A DNA stretch of 18,914 nt from Enteropsectra breve (lineage: Eukaryota > Microsporidia), in the NCBI GenBank assembly GCA_024243835.1, contig JALPMN010000558.1, positions 1-18,914 of the forward strand. Reading direction: 5' to 3'. Below are positions 1 through 9,015 of this stretch, piece by piece. Within the stretch, counting starts at the first letter, position 1. The number at the start of each line of letters is the position of its first letter. Position numbers and translations under genes: made by a program. The notes beneath the pieces were generated by a model that made no database searches, was not told where the DNA came from, and saw nothing but the letters and a program-made list of their open reading frames with translations.

Positions 1-26
1 AATTCACAATATAAATACCAAAGTAA

Positions 27-227
27 ATCATTTCATTAATCACTATTATTTATTTCAGATCTGTATGCGAGTCATCTGTAAAATGTTTTCTAAAGACAGA
101 TAAAAAGAAAGTTCATATAGCATTTATAAATAGTAGAAAGTTTATTTTTGCTTATTCCTATAAAGCATGTGGATTAATTTCTGCTCTTTCATTGTCTAAG
201 TGTCAACTAAGCAACATAAGTGTATAA
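27..227 (+). pseudogene. Possible gene relic, open frame without a start codon
   Basis: A 66-codon frame runs from just after a TAA at 24-26 to a TAA at 225-227 and contains no methionine. Its composition is protein-like, with four cysteines, a basic KTDKKK stretch and a hydrophobic C-terminal half. It could be the 3' part of a decayed gene, or an exon-like piece with the start outside the frame. In sequence this AT-rich, open frames of this length also occur by chance a few times per window, so support is weak. The product is not recognised. Confidence 0.2.
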
Positions 228-343
228 AAATGATAGTGTAGTTTTTTAGCGAATGATAAGTCAAGCACCGCTTGGGAAAAGAAAGTGCAGCTTTGGAAAA
301 GATAAATACTGCATGGTTAATTCATCTGATGAATAAGGTTTTA

Positions 344-478
344 TTAGTCTAAATGCTGGCTTTTAATATCTCTTCGCTTATAAATCCCGAGCAGGAAGCC
401 GTAGAAGAAAGACTCTAACTCTTTTCCGTAATGCGCACCAGGATTATTCCATGAGGGTCCTTCTAGTATAAAAAGAAA
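344..478 (-). pseudogene. Possible small gene or relic with a start-codon frame mismatch
   Basis: On the minus strand a 44-codon frame ends with TAA at 344-346. It is distinctly richer in GC than the flanks over about 360-470. The translation has a helical, partly hydrophobic core (FFYGFLLGIYKRR) and a polar tail. A CCC triplet (456-454) lies 1 nt before an ATG (452-450), the start signal used by the recognised genes here, but that ATG is followed by GAA TAA and is out of frame with the rest. The simplest reading is a small gene whose second codon has been frameshifted. A chance frame cannot be excluded, and the product is not recognised. Confidence 0.3.
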
Positions 479-644
479 CTATGTTCTGAGAAAATCCTGC
501 TTTATTTATAATTCTCTTCTTTTATATCTTGATATCAATGTATTTATTAGTTTGATCAGATAAATATTATTTCCTTTTATGGCATAAGGTCATTTGTTTT
601 TGGTTCTTGAATGCACTTCATGACTAAATATAGCTGCATTTGCT

Positions 645-676
645 AATTCTATAATATATTAATTCTATAATATATT
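645..676. repeat. 16-bp tandem duplication
   Basis: The 16-mer AATTCTATAATATATT occurs twice head to tail (645-660 and 661-676), ending about 46 bp before the ATG of the first ABC transporter. It is AT-rich and TATA-like, so it may overlap that gene's promoter region. No function is shown. Apart from this repeat, 479-722 shows nothing that can be supported. Confidence 0.6.
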
Positions 677-719
677 CTGTATTTGATCTGTTTGCATTTA
701 ATTGCGAATCAAAGTAATA

Positions 720-722
720 CCC
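720..722 (+). promoter_or_regulatory. CCC start motif of ABCG copy 1
   Basis: CCC directly abuts the ATG at 723 (sequence TAATACCCATGG). It supports 723 as the true start, because the frame upstream contains no ATG. Confidence 0.6.
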
Positions 723-2798
723 ATGGTGTGCCAGAACCTGAATGTTCAGAATTTGATATACCGAGCGAAGAACAAAGCGACTCAAGATTATACCACTCTG
801 CTGAAAAATATCAACTGCTCGTTTGCACCTGGAAACATCTACGCGATAATGGGGCCAAGCGGAAGCAGCAAAACCACTTTTCTGAACACGCTTGCTGGAT
901 ACATTCCAGACCAGGCACAAACATCAGGACGCATCACATACGATGGAAAAGAGAGGAACGGGTCCTGGTTCGATGAGTTCAGCTTCCTCGAGCAGGATGA
1001 TCCCACGCCCAAGAAGATTAGTGTTATTGATTACATCAGAAATGAGCTTTCATACAGGAAAAAGAGAGGAAACAAAATAAACGAAGCCAAAATAAAGGAG
1101 GTTCTGGATATTTTAGAACTCACTGGGATTGCCAATAGGGACATCTCCGTGATTTCTGGAGGGGAGAGAAAGAGAACGATGGTTGCAGTTGAATTGGCCT
1201 GTGACTCCAATATTCTGATTTTTGACGAGCCTACGAGCGGCTTAGATTCAAATCTCGCGCTAAAACTTGTTACACGCCTCAAGGAATACGCAGTGAACAT
1301 GAACAAAATTGTGCTTGTCACTGTCCATCAGCCTGGGCCAGGCCTCTTCAGCATCTTTGATAATCTGCTTTTCTTCTACAAGGGAACACTTCTCTATAAC
1401 GGGCCCATCAGCGAGGTTGAACAGGCATTTGCCAGCATGGGATTTGTGAACAGTTCAACTCTCTCAACCGCTGAATTTTTATTTGAGGTATTCAGCGACA
1501 CAAACATCCTGAGCAATGGGGAAGAAATGGCTAAGATAAAAGAAAATCTGGTAATAAGCGCAGAGAAAAAGAACAGGGCAGTGTATGACACCGCAGATTT
1601 TAAGAAGGGCGGGTACAGGCTGGCAGCAGGGGGCATCTCACCCAGTGATGTGTTTCTGAATATCAAAGAGCTATTCAGAAATGATTTGACATACTGGCCA
1701 CACGGGCTCAAGTTTGTGAAGGATCTGCTACTGACTCTTTTGATATTTGCAAGCCTGGGAAATAACGTAAATGCAAATATTCAGGTGAGAATCAAGCAGA
1801 GTCTTGAGCAGCGAGTGTATTTCTTTGTTCTGCTGGAAATGTTCTCTGGTTTCGTTCTGAATGTGATGCTGCTGTTTTCAGGAACCTTCATGGACAGCGA
1901 TCCTGAGTCTATGAGGCGCGGGATGAAAAGAAAAAACTATTCCGTTTATAGCGCTATTTGCTCTGGGCTTCTGTACAACGGGCCATTCTTCGTAATTGGG
2001 CTAATTTTGAGTTTTGCCGTTACAAAATATATCTACAGCAGAAATGAACTGGAAACAGCACTCAGCACGTTTGAAATTGCGTCCCTAATTATTTATACAG
2101 TTGCTGTGCCAATTGTGCAGGTGTTTTTCAGCACGCTTTCTATCAACAACTTCATGTATGCGCTGGCTGTTGCCTCCAAGCTGTACTTCTCACAGCTGCA
2201 CGGCTATTATTTCGTTGTTAGGGCCATGTTCAAGGACCGCCGTTTGTATCCGTTCTTCGGCCTTATTACCGAAGAATCTCCGCTGTATCTTAAATTATTT
2301 AGCTACGCATACAACATTATGGACAAGGGCATACTAACAGCCCTATTTCCATTTAAACACATTTCTATCTGCCAGTTTCTCCATCTACTCAGCCGGATTA
2401 AAAATAACGCTGAGAGTTTAAACGATTTAAAGTCTGCGGCTATCAGTGAACTTAGCGAGATTAGTGCGAATGGCGCTTTAAGAGCTGTTGGAGATTATCC
2501 AAGCGAAGATGCTAGTGATTCTCTGGCTCTAGTCTATAAGCGGCTAACCAGTCCTGAAATCAAAGGAAGACCTCCTATGGAAATGGAAGAGTTGCTTGTT
2601 GAAAAAGTGGAAAAATTGCAAAATTTGGATGAGTTTTTCAACGCAATCAGAAGCGAAGGAATCAAGAAAGAAATGTATTTATGTCTGGGGAAGTACTTCT
2701 CTATGTGTTATATAGGCATAACACTGATACTCCTTATGGCGCTATCTGCCAATATCTTAAAACGAAGATTTGCTCCGGATGTTAGGACTAAGTTATGA
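723..2798 (+). CDS. ABCG-type half-transporter (White/BCRP family), copy 1
   Basis: This 691-residue protein has the ABCG order: nucleotide-binding domain first, membrane domain second. Visible motifs are Walker A at residues 44-51 (GPSGSSKT), the Q-loop EQDD, the ABC signature VISGGERKR near 142-151, Walker B with D-loop ILIFDEPTSGLD near 164-175, and the H-loop HQPG near 202. Hydrophobic segments lie near 332-350, 365-389, 415-433, 450-474, 476-490 and 660-679. The family uses ATP to move lipids or small molecules across a membrane as dimers; the substrate here is unknown. Walker A carries serine in place of its last invariant glycine, while the catalytic lysine is kept. A long polar segment before the final helix (about 560-640) differs strongly from copy 2. 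Copy 2 follows 450 bp downstream on the same strand. The start is set by the abutting CCC motif. Confidence 0.93.
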   Translation: MVCQNLNVQNLIYRAKNKATQDYTTLLKNINCSFAPGNIYAIMGPSGSSKTTFLNTLAGYIPDQAQTSGRITYDGKERNGSWFDEFSFLEQDDPTPKKISVIDYIRNELSYRKKRGNKINEAKIKEVLDILELTGIANRDISVISGGERKRTMVAVELACDSNILIFDEPTSGLDSNLALKLVTRLKEYAVNMNKIVLVTVHQPGPGLFSIFDNLLFFYKGTLLYNGPISEVEQAFASMGFVNSSTLSTAEFLFEVFSDTNILSNGEEMAKIKENLVISAEKKNRAVYDTADFKKGGYRLAAGGISPSDVFLNIKELFRNDLTYWPHGLKFVKDLLLTLLIFASLGNNVNANIQVRIKQSLEQRVYFFVLLEMFSGFVLNVMLLFSGTFMDSDPESMRRGMKRKNYSVYSAICSGLLYNGPFFVIGLILSFAVTKYIYSRNELETALSTFEIASLIIYTVAVPIVQVFFSTLSINNFMYALAVASKLYFSQLHGYYFVVRAMFKDRRLYPFFGLITEESPLYLKLFSYAYNIMDKGILTALFPFKHISICQFLHLLSRIKNNAESLNDLKSAAISELSEISANGALRAVGDYPSEDASDSLALVYKRLTSPEIKGRPPMEMEELLVEKVEKLQNLDEFFNAIRSEGIKKEMYLCLGKYFSMCYIGITLILLMALSANILKRRFAPDVRTKL

Positions 2799-2831
2799 TT
2801 ATTAAAATATTGATCTCTATCAAACCGTAAA

Positions 2832-2966
2832 TCAGGATTCCTCAAAGACGACAAACTTTAGTCCATTTTTGATAATCTTGCTGCAAGAATGTTGCTTTTC
2901 AACCCCTGATGTAAAAGATATAGTTCTGAAGCTACTGCCATATACTTCTATTACTATACTAAACAT
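2832..2966 (-). CDS. Possible small ORF of 44 residues, function unknown
   Basis: Between the two transporters, on the opposite strand, an ATG at 2966-2964 opens a 44-codon frame ending in TGA at 2834-2832. The translation looks protein-like, with mixed charged and hydrophobic residues and one cysteine, but matches nothing I recognise. No CCC motif precedes the ATG. The frame starts beside the 25-bp tandem repeat. It could be a small gene, a gene fragment or chance. The rest of 2799-3248 holds only that repeat and AT-rich sequence. Confidence 0.22.
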   Translation of the reverse strand: MFSIVIEVYGSSFRTISFTSGVEKQHSCSKIIKNGLKFVVFEES

Positions 2967-2975
2967 TTAAAAATG

Positions 2976-3050
2976 CTAAAATATCGCTCTTAAAAGTACA
3001 CTAATATTTCGCTTTTAAAAATACGCTAATATTTCGCTTTTAAAAATATA
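2976..3050. repeat. 25-bp tandem repeat, three units
   Basis: Three consecutive 25-bp units start at 2976, 3001 and 3026. Each follows the pattern CTAATATTTCGCTTTTAAAA plus five variable bases. Units 2 and 3 are nearly identical, unit 1 is more diverged, and a degraded partial copy may precede at about 2958. The repeat lies about 200 bp upstream of ABCG copy 2. Confidence 0.8.
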
Positions 3051-3234
3051 CTCATTATACAAGGATATACATGTTTTATTGGATGGTAAAATTAAATACA
3101 CTTGCATTCTGAAATATAGCAATTATTGTTCGAGTATTGAAAAATGCAATGGATTATCGCACCTCCTTTTAAAGTTCAAAAAATTAATGAAACCAATAAA
3201 ATATTTTTTCTCCTTTTCCGTTATAAATATTTTC

Positions 3235-3250
3235 TAAAAAATTTGCCCAT
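3235..3250 (+). promoter_or_regulatory. Start-proximal element of ABCG copy 2, shared with uS4
   Basis: The 16-mer TAAAAAATTTGCCCAT runs into the ATG at 3249, with CCC at 3246-3248. The same 16 bases occur before the uS4 gene at 16198-16213. The CCC motif favours the internal ATG at 3249 over the in-frame ATG at 3144. Confidence 0.6.
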
Positions 3251-5342
3251 GGAGCATTCTGAGAAGAAAACGTTGACGGTTAAAAACTTGATATACCGCG
3301 CAAAGAATAACGAGAAGCACGCAGACTCCAACTATATTACTCTTTTGAAGAACGTCAGTTGCACGTTCACATCTGGAAACATCTACGCCATTATGGGCCC
3401 CAGTGGCAGCTGTAAAACCACTTTTCTAAATACAGTTTGTGGATACGTTCCGTTGAGTGATCTTACATCGGGTAGCATCACATACAATGGAAAAGAGAGG
3501 GATGAATCGTGGTTTAATGAGTTCGGACTAGTGGAGCAGGATGATCCTCAGCCAAAGAAGGTCACCGTTATTGATTATATCAGATCAGAATATTTATACC
3601 GAGTAAGCAGTAGCATTTCCAAGCAAGCGATAGAAGACAAAATAGAAGAGATACTAAAACTCTTAGAAATTAAACGTATAGCCAACCGGAACATATCTGT
3701 GATATCTGGAGGCGAGAGAAAAAGAACGATGATTGCCGTTGAGTTAGTTTGTGATGCAAATGTTCTGATTCTGGATGAGCCCACCAGCGGCCTAGACTCA
3801 AATCTTGCGCTAAAGCTCGTTACACGGCTCAAGGAGTATGCGGTGAAGAAAAACAAAATTGTGCTTTTCACCGTGCATCAGCCCGGATCTGGGCTCTTCG
3901 GCATTTTTGAAAATCTGCTTTTCTTCTACAAAGGCGCACTGCTTTATAACGGGCCTATCAGTGAAGTTGAGAAGGCGTTTGCCACCATGGGACTGGTGAA
4001 CAATACAACACTTTCAATTTCTGAATTTTTATTTGAGGTATTCAGCGAAACCAATATCTTAGAAAATGGCGAAGAATTGTCAAAGATAACGGAAAATTTA
4101 GTAATAAGCGAGGAGATGAAGAACCAAGCAGTATATGCTGCCGCGAATATCAAAAGAGGGGGGTATAGGCTGTTTGCAGGAGGCTTCTCATTCAGAGGTT
4201 TATATTTGAATTTTAAAGAGCTAATTACAAATGACTTCAAATACTGGCCATTCGGACTTAAGTTTGTGAAAGATTTAGTTCTTCTGATTTTCTTCTTTTG
4301 TGTAGCAGGGTATGCTATAAATGAAGATGTTAAAAAGATTAAAGAAAATAGATCGAACGATTTAGAGATTATTATGCCAGAATTTTCCACTGTGTGGCAA
4401 CTATGGACTTGGCTATTCTCGATTTATACCTCAGCACTATTTTCTGGATCTTTTATCTTCCAAGACATAGATACTATGTCACGCAGAATGAAAAGAAAAA
4501 AATACTCAATTTTTACAGCTATTTGCTCAGGCCTTCTTTACAACTATCCACTCTTTGTTCTAGGACTAGTTTTGAATTATGTGGTTATAAGAATTGTCTA
4601 TAGACATCATGATTTAGACACAAAAGTCATCACGCCTGATGTCGTGTTTGCAGTTATTTATACCTTTATCATGCCCATCGTGCAGTTATTCTTCAGTGCG
4701 CTGTCCTTAAACTTCTTTACATATTTGCTTGGGGTGATAACAAAGACATATTTAGTTGCTTTCCATTCGGATAACGTTATTGTCGACTCCATGTTAGGTG
4801 ATCCCGACCAATATCTTATTGTCGGACAAGTTGAAAAAAAATCTTTTCTGCTCAAGCGGTTAGTAGCTTTCGCCTATAAGACGTTGGATAAGGGTTTGTT
4901 TTCTGTCTTATTCCCTTATAAACACTTTGTTATCAGTAAGTTTTCTTATTATTTGGATCAGATGCAAAAGCACAAAGAAAATTCAAGTAAATTGAATGCC
5001 ACACTTTTTGGCTCATTAGAGCAGGGCGACAATGAAACAAATGATGCTTTTCAGAAATATTTTGTTGCAGAAGCCATTAATGCTATTTATAAGATGCTAA
5101 CGTATATTTTTCTGAGATTTAAGGGGTATGATAAAAAATTGCTTGAAACACTTGCTAAAGCAAAAAATCTCGATGAGTTTTTCTATGGACTTAAAAGCGA
5201 AGGAATCAAGAAAGTCATGCATTTGTATTTGGGTAAGTATTTCTCCATGTGCTATCTTGGTTTTACACTGATACTTCTTTTGGTGTTATCTACCTATATC
5301 ATACATCGCAGGTTTGCACCGGAGTTAAGGTATAAATTATAA
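3249..5342 (+). CDS. ABCG-type half-transporter (White/BCRP family), copy 2
   Basis: This 697-residue paralogue of the preceding gene has the same NBD-then-membrane order. Walker A is at residues 50-57 (GPSGSCKT), the Q-loop is EQDD, the signature VISGGERKR lies near 150-158, Walker B plus D-loop ILDEPTSGLD near 173-183, and the H-loop HQPG near 210. The membrane segments and the C-terminal helix (YFSMCYLGFTLILL) match copy 1. The nucleotide-binding domains are much more alike than the loop before the last helix, as expected for an older tandem duplication. Walker A has cysteine where the last glycine should be. An in-frame ATG at 3144 would add 35 residues of Lys/Phe-rich sequence absent from copy 1; the start at 3249 is preferred because CCC abuts it. 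Third codon positions look more AT-rich than in copy 1, most clearly toward the 3' end. The substrate is unknown. Confidence 0.93.
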   Translation: MEHSEKKTLTVKNLIYRAKNNEKHADSNYITLLKNVSCTFTSGNIYAIMGPSGSCKTTFLNTVCGYVPLSDLTSGSITYNGKERDESWFNEFGLVEQDDPQPKKVTVIDYIRSEYLYRVSSSISKQAIEDKIEEILKLLEIKRIANRNISVISGGERKRTMIAVELVCDANVLILDEPTSGLDSNLALKLVTRLKEYAVKKNKIVLFTVHQPGSGLFGIFENLLFFYKGALLYNGPISEVEKAFATMGLVNNTTLSISEFLFEVFSETNILENGEELSKITENLVISEEMKNQAVYAAANIKRGGYRLFAGGFSFRGLYLNFKELITNDFKYWPFGLKFVKDLVLLIFFFCVAGYAINEDVKKIKENRSNDLEIIMPEFSTVWQLWTWLFSIYTSALFSGSFIFQDIDTMSRRMKRKKYSIFTAICSGLLYNYPLFVLGLVLNYVVIRIVYRHHDLDTKVITPDVVFAVIYTFIMPIVQLFFSALSLNFFTYLLGVITKTYLVAFHSDNVIVDSMLGDPDQYLIVGQVEKKSFLLKRLVAFAYKTLDKGLFSVLFPYKHFVISKFSYYLDQMQKHKENSSKLNATLFGSLEQGDNETNDAFQKYFVAEAINAIYKMLTYIFLRFKGYDKKLLETLAKAKNLDEFFYGLKSEGIKKVMHLYLGKYFSMCYLGFTLILLLVLSTYIIHRRFAPELRYKL

Positions 5343-5521
5343 TTTAGATTACACAATCTTAATCTGATGATATGACTTTACATTAGGAAAGCAGCTTTAT
5401 ACGAATTTAATAATTAAATTCACATTTCATTTTTATGTGTAAATTTTTATTCTACATAAATTAACTATCTTCTATCCAATTTACATCTGTTTGAAAATCT
5501 GATTATTTGAAAAAATTTATA

Positions 5522-5534
5522 TAGCAGCGGTTGG
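5522..5534. repeat. Left target-site duplication of the retroelement
   Basis: TAGCAGCGGTTGG at 5522-5534 is repeated exactly at 9067-9079, immediately outside the two ends of the retroelement. An exact 13-bp direct repeat at this position is the expected footprint of target-primed insertion. Confidence 0.85.
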
Positions 5535-5544
5535 ATCTTATAAA

Positions 5545-8500
5545 ATGAGTAAGCAAAAGAAAGAGGAAGGAGAAGAAACGAATGCTGAGAAAAAAAGAGC
5601 CGCAGAGCAAGGAAATAAAAGCATATCGATGGAAGAGATAAAAATACAACCAAATAAGATAATGAGAGAGATAATTAAGCATGGTGAGATAATCAAATTA
5701 GACGGAGACAGTGAAGAAGAACCCCAGACGAGAAAAAGAATCAAACTGATAGAGAAGGAAGAATGTAACGATACAAAACAACAAAATCAGGAACAACCAC
5801 AGGCAAATCTCGACCCACAAAATAAACAGATAAATCAAGGAGTAGATGATACAACAGATAGGCAGATCCTGTCGCAAGCAATTATTGATAAAATAATATG
5901 CGATGATAAACGGCAATGGATTCACGAATGCACCAGCCGAATAAGAATAAACTTCAACAGGATACCTAGAAATGTATGGCCAATAATCCAAAACAGATAC
6001 AAGGCCTTATTTAATGAGGCTGTTAGTGTAAATGAAATGAAGAAAATTGACTATTCCTGCAGATTAATTAAAAATAACAGATCTAACTCAAAAGAAGAAA
6101 GTGTGAGCGTGGAAAACCTCAAACTATATAAAAACACAAGAAATGAACTCATGAACAACATAAAATTATATATGAACAAAGAAAATGTGAAATTTGAAAG
6201 AATCCCCAAACCAAATGTGGAAAAAATCGACCAACAGATCATCGAATATATCAACAAAATTGTATTAGAAGAGAAAATAGAAGATAGAATCCAAGATATT
6301 AAAGATTATAACACAATGATATACATAGCACAGCTAACATACAACAATTTGGAAAAAAATAAAACCAATCAAACCACGGGATGGAAAGAAAATATTCTCA
6401 AGAAAATAGACAAAATGAATACAGGTATAGAAGCACTTAGATGCTTCAAGAATAAAGACTTCTCGAATGATATTGCAATGAGAATATGTAAAACAAACAG
6501 AATTTGGTCAAATGATGAACAGAAAATAAATGTAATAATAAATAAATACACAGAAAAAATATCAGCCCGACAGAAAGGTTTAGACATGCATGAAAAAAGA
6601 AAAGAAACAAGGAAAGCCAATAACTACTTTGAATTCAATCGAAAACGATTTTATAGAAGCCTCGAAGAAAGCAACAAGCAAATATGCAGCAGCCTGAAAA
6701 ATCAAGAAATAGCCATGTACTGGGAGAAGATATATCAGAAACGAGACGGCAACAATATTAGCTATGCAATAGAGCAGATTAAGAATAATGATAAGAGAAG
6801 CATAGAATGGGATAGCGCCAGAATAAAGACTGAAATAGGCATAATAATTAAATACTTAGATAATTGGAAGACACCTGGCCATGACCAAGTGTATAACTAC
6901 TTCATCAAAAAAATAGCAGTCTTGCACGAAAAATTAAGTGCTCTAATAGAAGACCTAATAAGAAACCCACAAAACATTCCCAATGATTTAGTCTTAGGAA
7001 AAACATATCTAATACCAAAGGAGCAAGAAGCTAAAACAGCAGAAAAGCTACGACCAATAACTTGCTTACCAAACACTTACAAAATACTCTCTAAAGTAAT
7101 ATCAAAGTGGCTTCAGGAGTTTTACGAAGTAGGAAACATCTTATCCGAAAACCAAATGGGAACACGACCTAACTGCCAAGGAGCGAAGGAACAAGTGAAA
7201 ACAAATATAGCTATGAATTCACATTGTGATGCCCAACTAAAAACATGTTGGATAGACATTGCAAAAGCATATGATTCAGTGGACCACGAATGCCTTATCG
7301 CAATATTAAAAGCCTTCGACACGCCGGTAACAATAATAAAATTTGTGGAAACAATCTTGAAACTACAGAGAGCAGAACTATTAAGAGATAATAATGTTAT
7401 TGCAAAAATAAAACTGGAACGTGGAATAATTCAGGGAGACAGCTTGTCACCCCTGCTGTTTGTAACATGTATAGAGCCGTTAAGCAGAATCCTGAACGGG
7501 AACATGGAAAAAGTCTTTATTGAAGATTCAAAAGGAAAATATTATAAAAGTAATCACTTAATATTTATTGATGACATTAAAGTATTTGCAAGAAATGAGA
7601 AAGCCTTAGAACAGATCTGCACTCAAATTGAAAGATACTTAACGTTAATAGGATTTACAATAAACCAGAGTAAATCGGCAAAAAACGTAGAATCAGAAAA
7701 AGTATTTGGAAGAATGATTGACGAGCTAAATGGATATAAATATCTTGGAATATTAGAGGGTGCAAAAGAAGTAAAAACCCAACTGGTTAAAGAAAATATA
7801 AGAGAAAAGATTCTGAACAGAGTGAAACTACTGTGTGAAACAAAATTAAATGCGAGAAACCTATTCCTGGCAATAAACGAGTTCGCCATTTCGCCTATAA
7901 ATTACTATATAGGATTGGTCGAGTATGAAACAGAAGAGCTCCAAGAACTGGACAGGGAAATAAGAAAAATCTTGAGAGGGAAAAAAATTCATGCCCAAGA
8001 CAGTAACACAGAAAGGCTCTACTTGAAGCGAAACGACATGGGGAGAGGATTAATATGTATCGAACATAAATGGGAAAAAATAAATTTTACATTCAAAAAG
8101 TACTTGCAAAACCGGTACCTGAATAACGACAAAATAAGAATGATCTGGGAGAACGAGGAAAGTAAGTGCACAAATTTAATTTTAATTGAAGAGTTTATAA
8201 AGAGAAAGTACAAAATTAACGAAGAAATTAACATAAAATTAATAGAAGAAAAACAAAAACACAACTTATTACAAGCTATTAATAAAAAACTAATTCATTC
8301 AATATTGTACGAAAACCAGGAAAAACAATATAGTAGAGATAAATCAAGCGAGTGGCTAAAAAATGGAAATATAAGCCCACAAACAGAAAGAAATTTATGC
8401 CGCATTCAAGACAGAAATTGCTTCCATGATGGGAAGGAGAAATGCCCAGTATGCAAAAGAGGAAGCAAAAATATTGAGCACCTAGCAACAAAATGTACTG

Positions 8501-9015
8501 GATTACTCGACATGGAATATAAAAAGAGGCACAACAACTTAGTTAAATGCTTACACTTACACATGAGCCGTAGATATGGACTTACAAACTGCAAAAGATT
8601 AAAGAATTATAATGTAGAATCAATCATTGAAAACCCAAGAGTGGTAATAAAATCTGACCTGCCAATATTAACAGATATCAAAATAAAGGAAAATAAGCCA
8701 GACTTGTATATATTCGACAAAGTGAAAAATGAGATCATAATAATAGAAGTAGGCGTAACGAACAAAGATATACTGGCAAATACAGAGACAAGAAAGAAAC
8801 ATAAATATGAACTTCTGGGAAGAGAATTAAAGCAAATGTACCACTGTGAGGTAACAATAATCCCGTACGTAATAACTTGGGATGGACTGGTCACAAAATT
8901 CAACGAAGAATACTGTAACAAAATGAATTTGCCTGCGAAAGTGAAAGCTTACATGCAACAGCAAGTCATTAAAGACACGTATGAATCGATAATTAACTGG
9001 ACTCCATCAGAATAA
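5545..9015 (+). CDS. Retrotransposon polyprotein: reverse transcriptase plus restriction-like endonuclease
   Basis: The 1156-residue protein would nick the target and copy the element RNA at the nick. Residues 1-400 are highly charged, with a nuclear-localisation-like RKRIKL; no N-terminal zinc finger is visible, although R2-type relatives have one. The reverse transcriptase spans about 450-830. It has LRPITCLPNTYK near 514-525, motif A WIDIAKAYDSV (Asp571), GIIQGDSLSP at 627-636, and the catalytic box FIDD (Asp676, Asp677) followed by IKVFARN. A CCHC knuckle (Cys967, Cys970, His979, Cys984) comes next. The endonuclease has KPD at 1051-1053 followed 15 residues later by Glu1068, matching the PD-x(12-14)-D/E pattern of this enzyme class. 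No CCC motif precedes the ATG, unlike most host genes here. The 5' leader is only 10 nt. All catalytic residues appear present, so activity is plausible. Confidence 0.93.
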   Translation: MSKQKKEEGEETNAEKKRAAEQGNKSISMEEIKIQPNKIMREIIKHGEIIKLDGDSEEEPQTRKRIKLIEKEECNDTKQQNQEQPQANLDPQNKQINQGVDDTTDRQILSQAIIDKIICDDKRQWIHECTSRIRINFNRIPRNVWPIIQNRYKALFNEAVSVNEMKKIDYSCRLIKNNRSNSKEESVSVENLKLYKNTRNELMNNIKLYMNKENVKFERIPKPNVEKIDQQIIEYINKIVLEEKIEDRIQDIKDYNTMIYIAQLTYNNLEKNKTNQTTGWKENILKKIDKMNTGIEALRCFKNKDFSNDIAMRICKTNRIWSNDEQKINVIINKYTEKISARQKGLDMHEKRKETRKANNYFEFNRKRFYRSLEESNKQICSSLKNQEIAMYWEKIYQKRDGNNISYAIEQIKNNDKRSIEWDSARIKTEIGIIIKYLDNWKTPGHDQVYNYFIKKIAVLHEKLSALIEDLIRNPQNIPNDLVLGKTYLIPKEQEAKTAEKLRPITCLPNTYKILSKVISKWLQEFYEVGNILSENQMGTRPNCQGAKEQVKTNIAMNSHCDAQLKTCWIDIAKAYDSVDHECLIAILKAFDTPVTIIKFVETILKLQRAELLRDNNVIAKIKLERGIIQGDSLSPLLFVTCIEPLSRILNGNMEKVFIEDSKGKYYKSNHLIFIDDIKVFARNEKALEQICTQIERYLTLIGFTINQSKSAKNVESEKVFGRMIDELNGYKYLGILEGAKEVKTQLVKENIREKILNRVKLLCETKLNARNLFLAINEFAISPINYYIGLVEYETEELQELDREIRKILRGKKIHAQDSNTERLYLKRNDMGRGLICIEHKWEKINFTFKKYLQNRYLNNDKIRMIWENEESKCTNLILIEEFIKRKYKINEEINIKLIEEKQKHNLLQAINKKLIHSILYENQEKQYSRDKSSEWLKNGNISPQTERNLCRIQDRNCFHDGKEKCPVCKRGSKNIEHLATKCTGLLDMEYKKRHNNLVKCLHLHMSRRYGLTNCKRLKNYNVESIIENPRVVIKSDLPILTDIKIKENKPDLYIFDKVKNEIIIIEVGVTNKDILANTETRKKHKYELLGRELKQMYHCEVTIIPYVITWDGLVTKFNEEYCNKMNLPAKVKAYMQQQVIKDTYESIINWTPSE

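Noticed and set aside
702..722. Start of ABCG copy 1 at 702.
   Set aside because: The codon there is TTG. The first ATG in frame is 723 and carries the CCC motif.
2908..2917. CCCC followed closely by ATG on the plus strand.
   Set aside because: The ATG is followed directly by TAA and no sensible frame lies downstream in any phase.
3144..3248. 35-residue N-terminal extension of ABCG copy 2 from an upstream in-frame ATG.
   Set aside because: Copy 1 has no counterpart, the extension is AT-driven Lys/Phe/Asn sequence, and CCC abuts the internal ATG.
5522..5534. The retroelement target as an rDNA site, as used by R2 and R4.
   Set aside because: The flanks contain no rRNA sequence that I recognise, including the known R2 target, so this insertion is in ordinary intergenic DNA.
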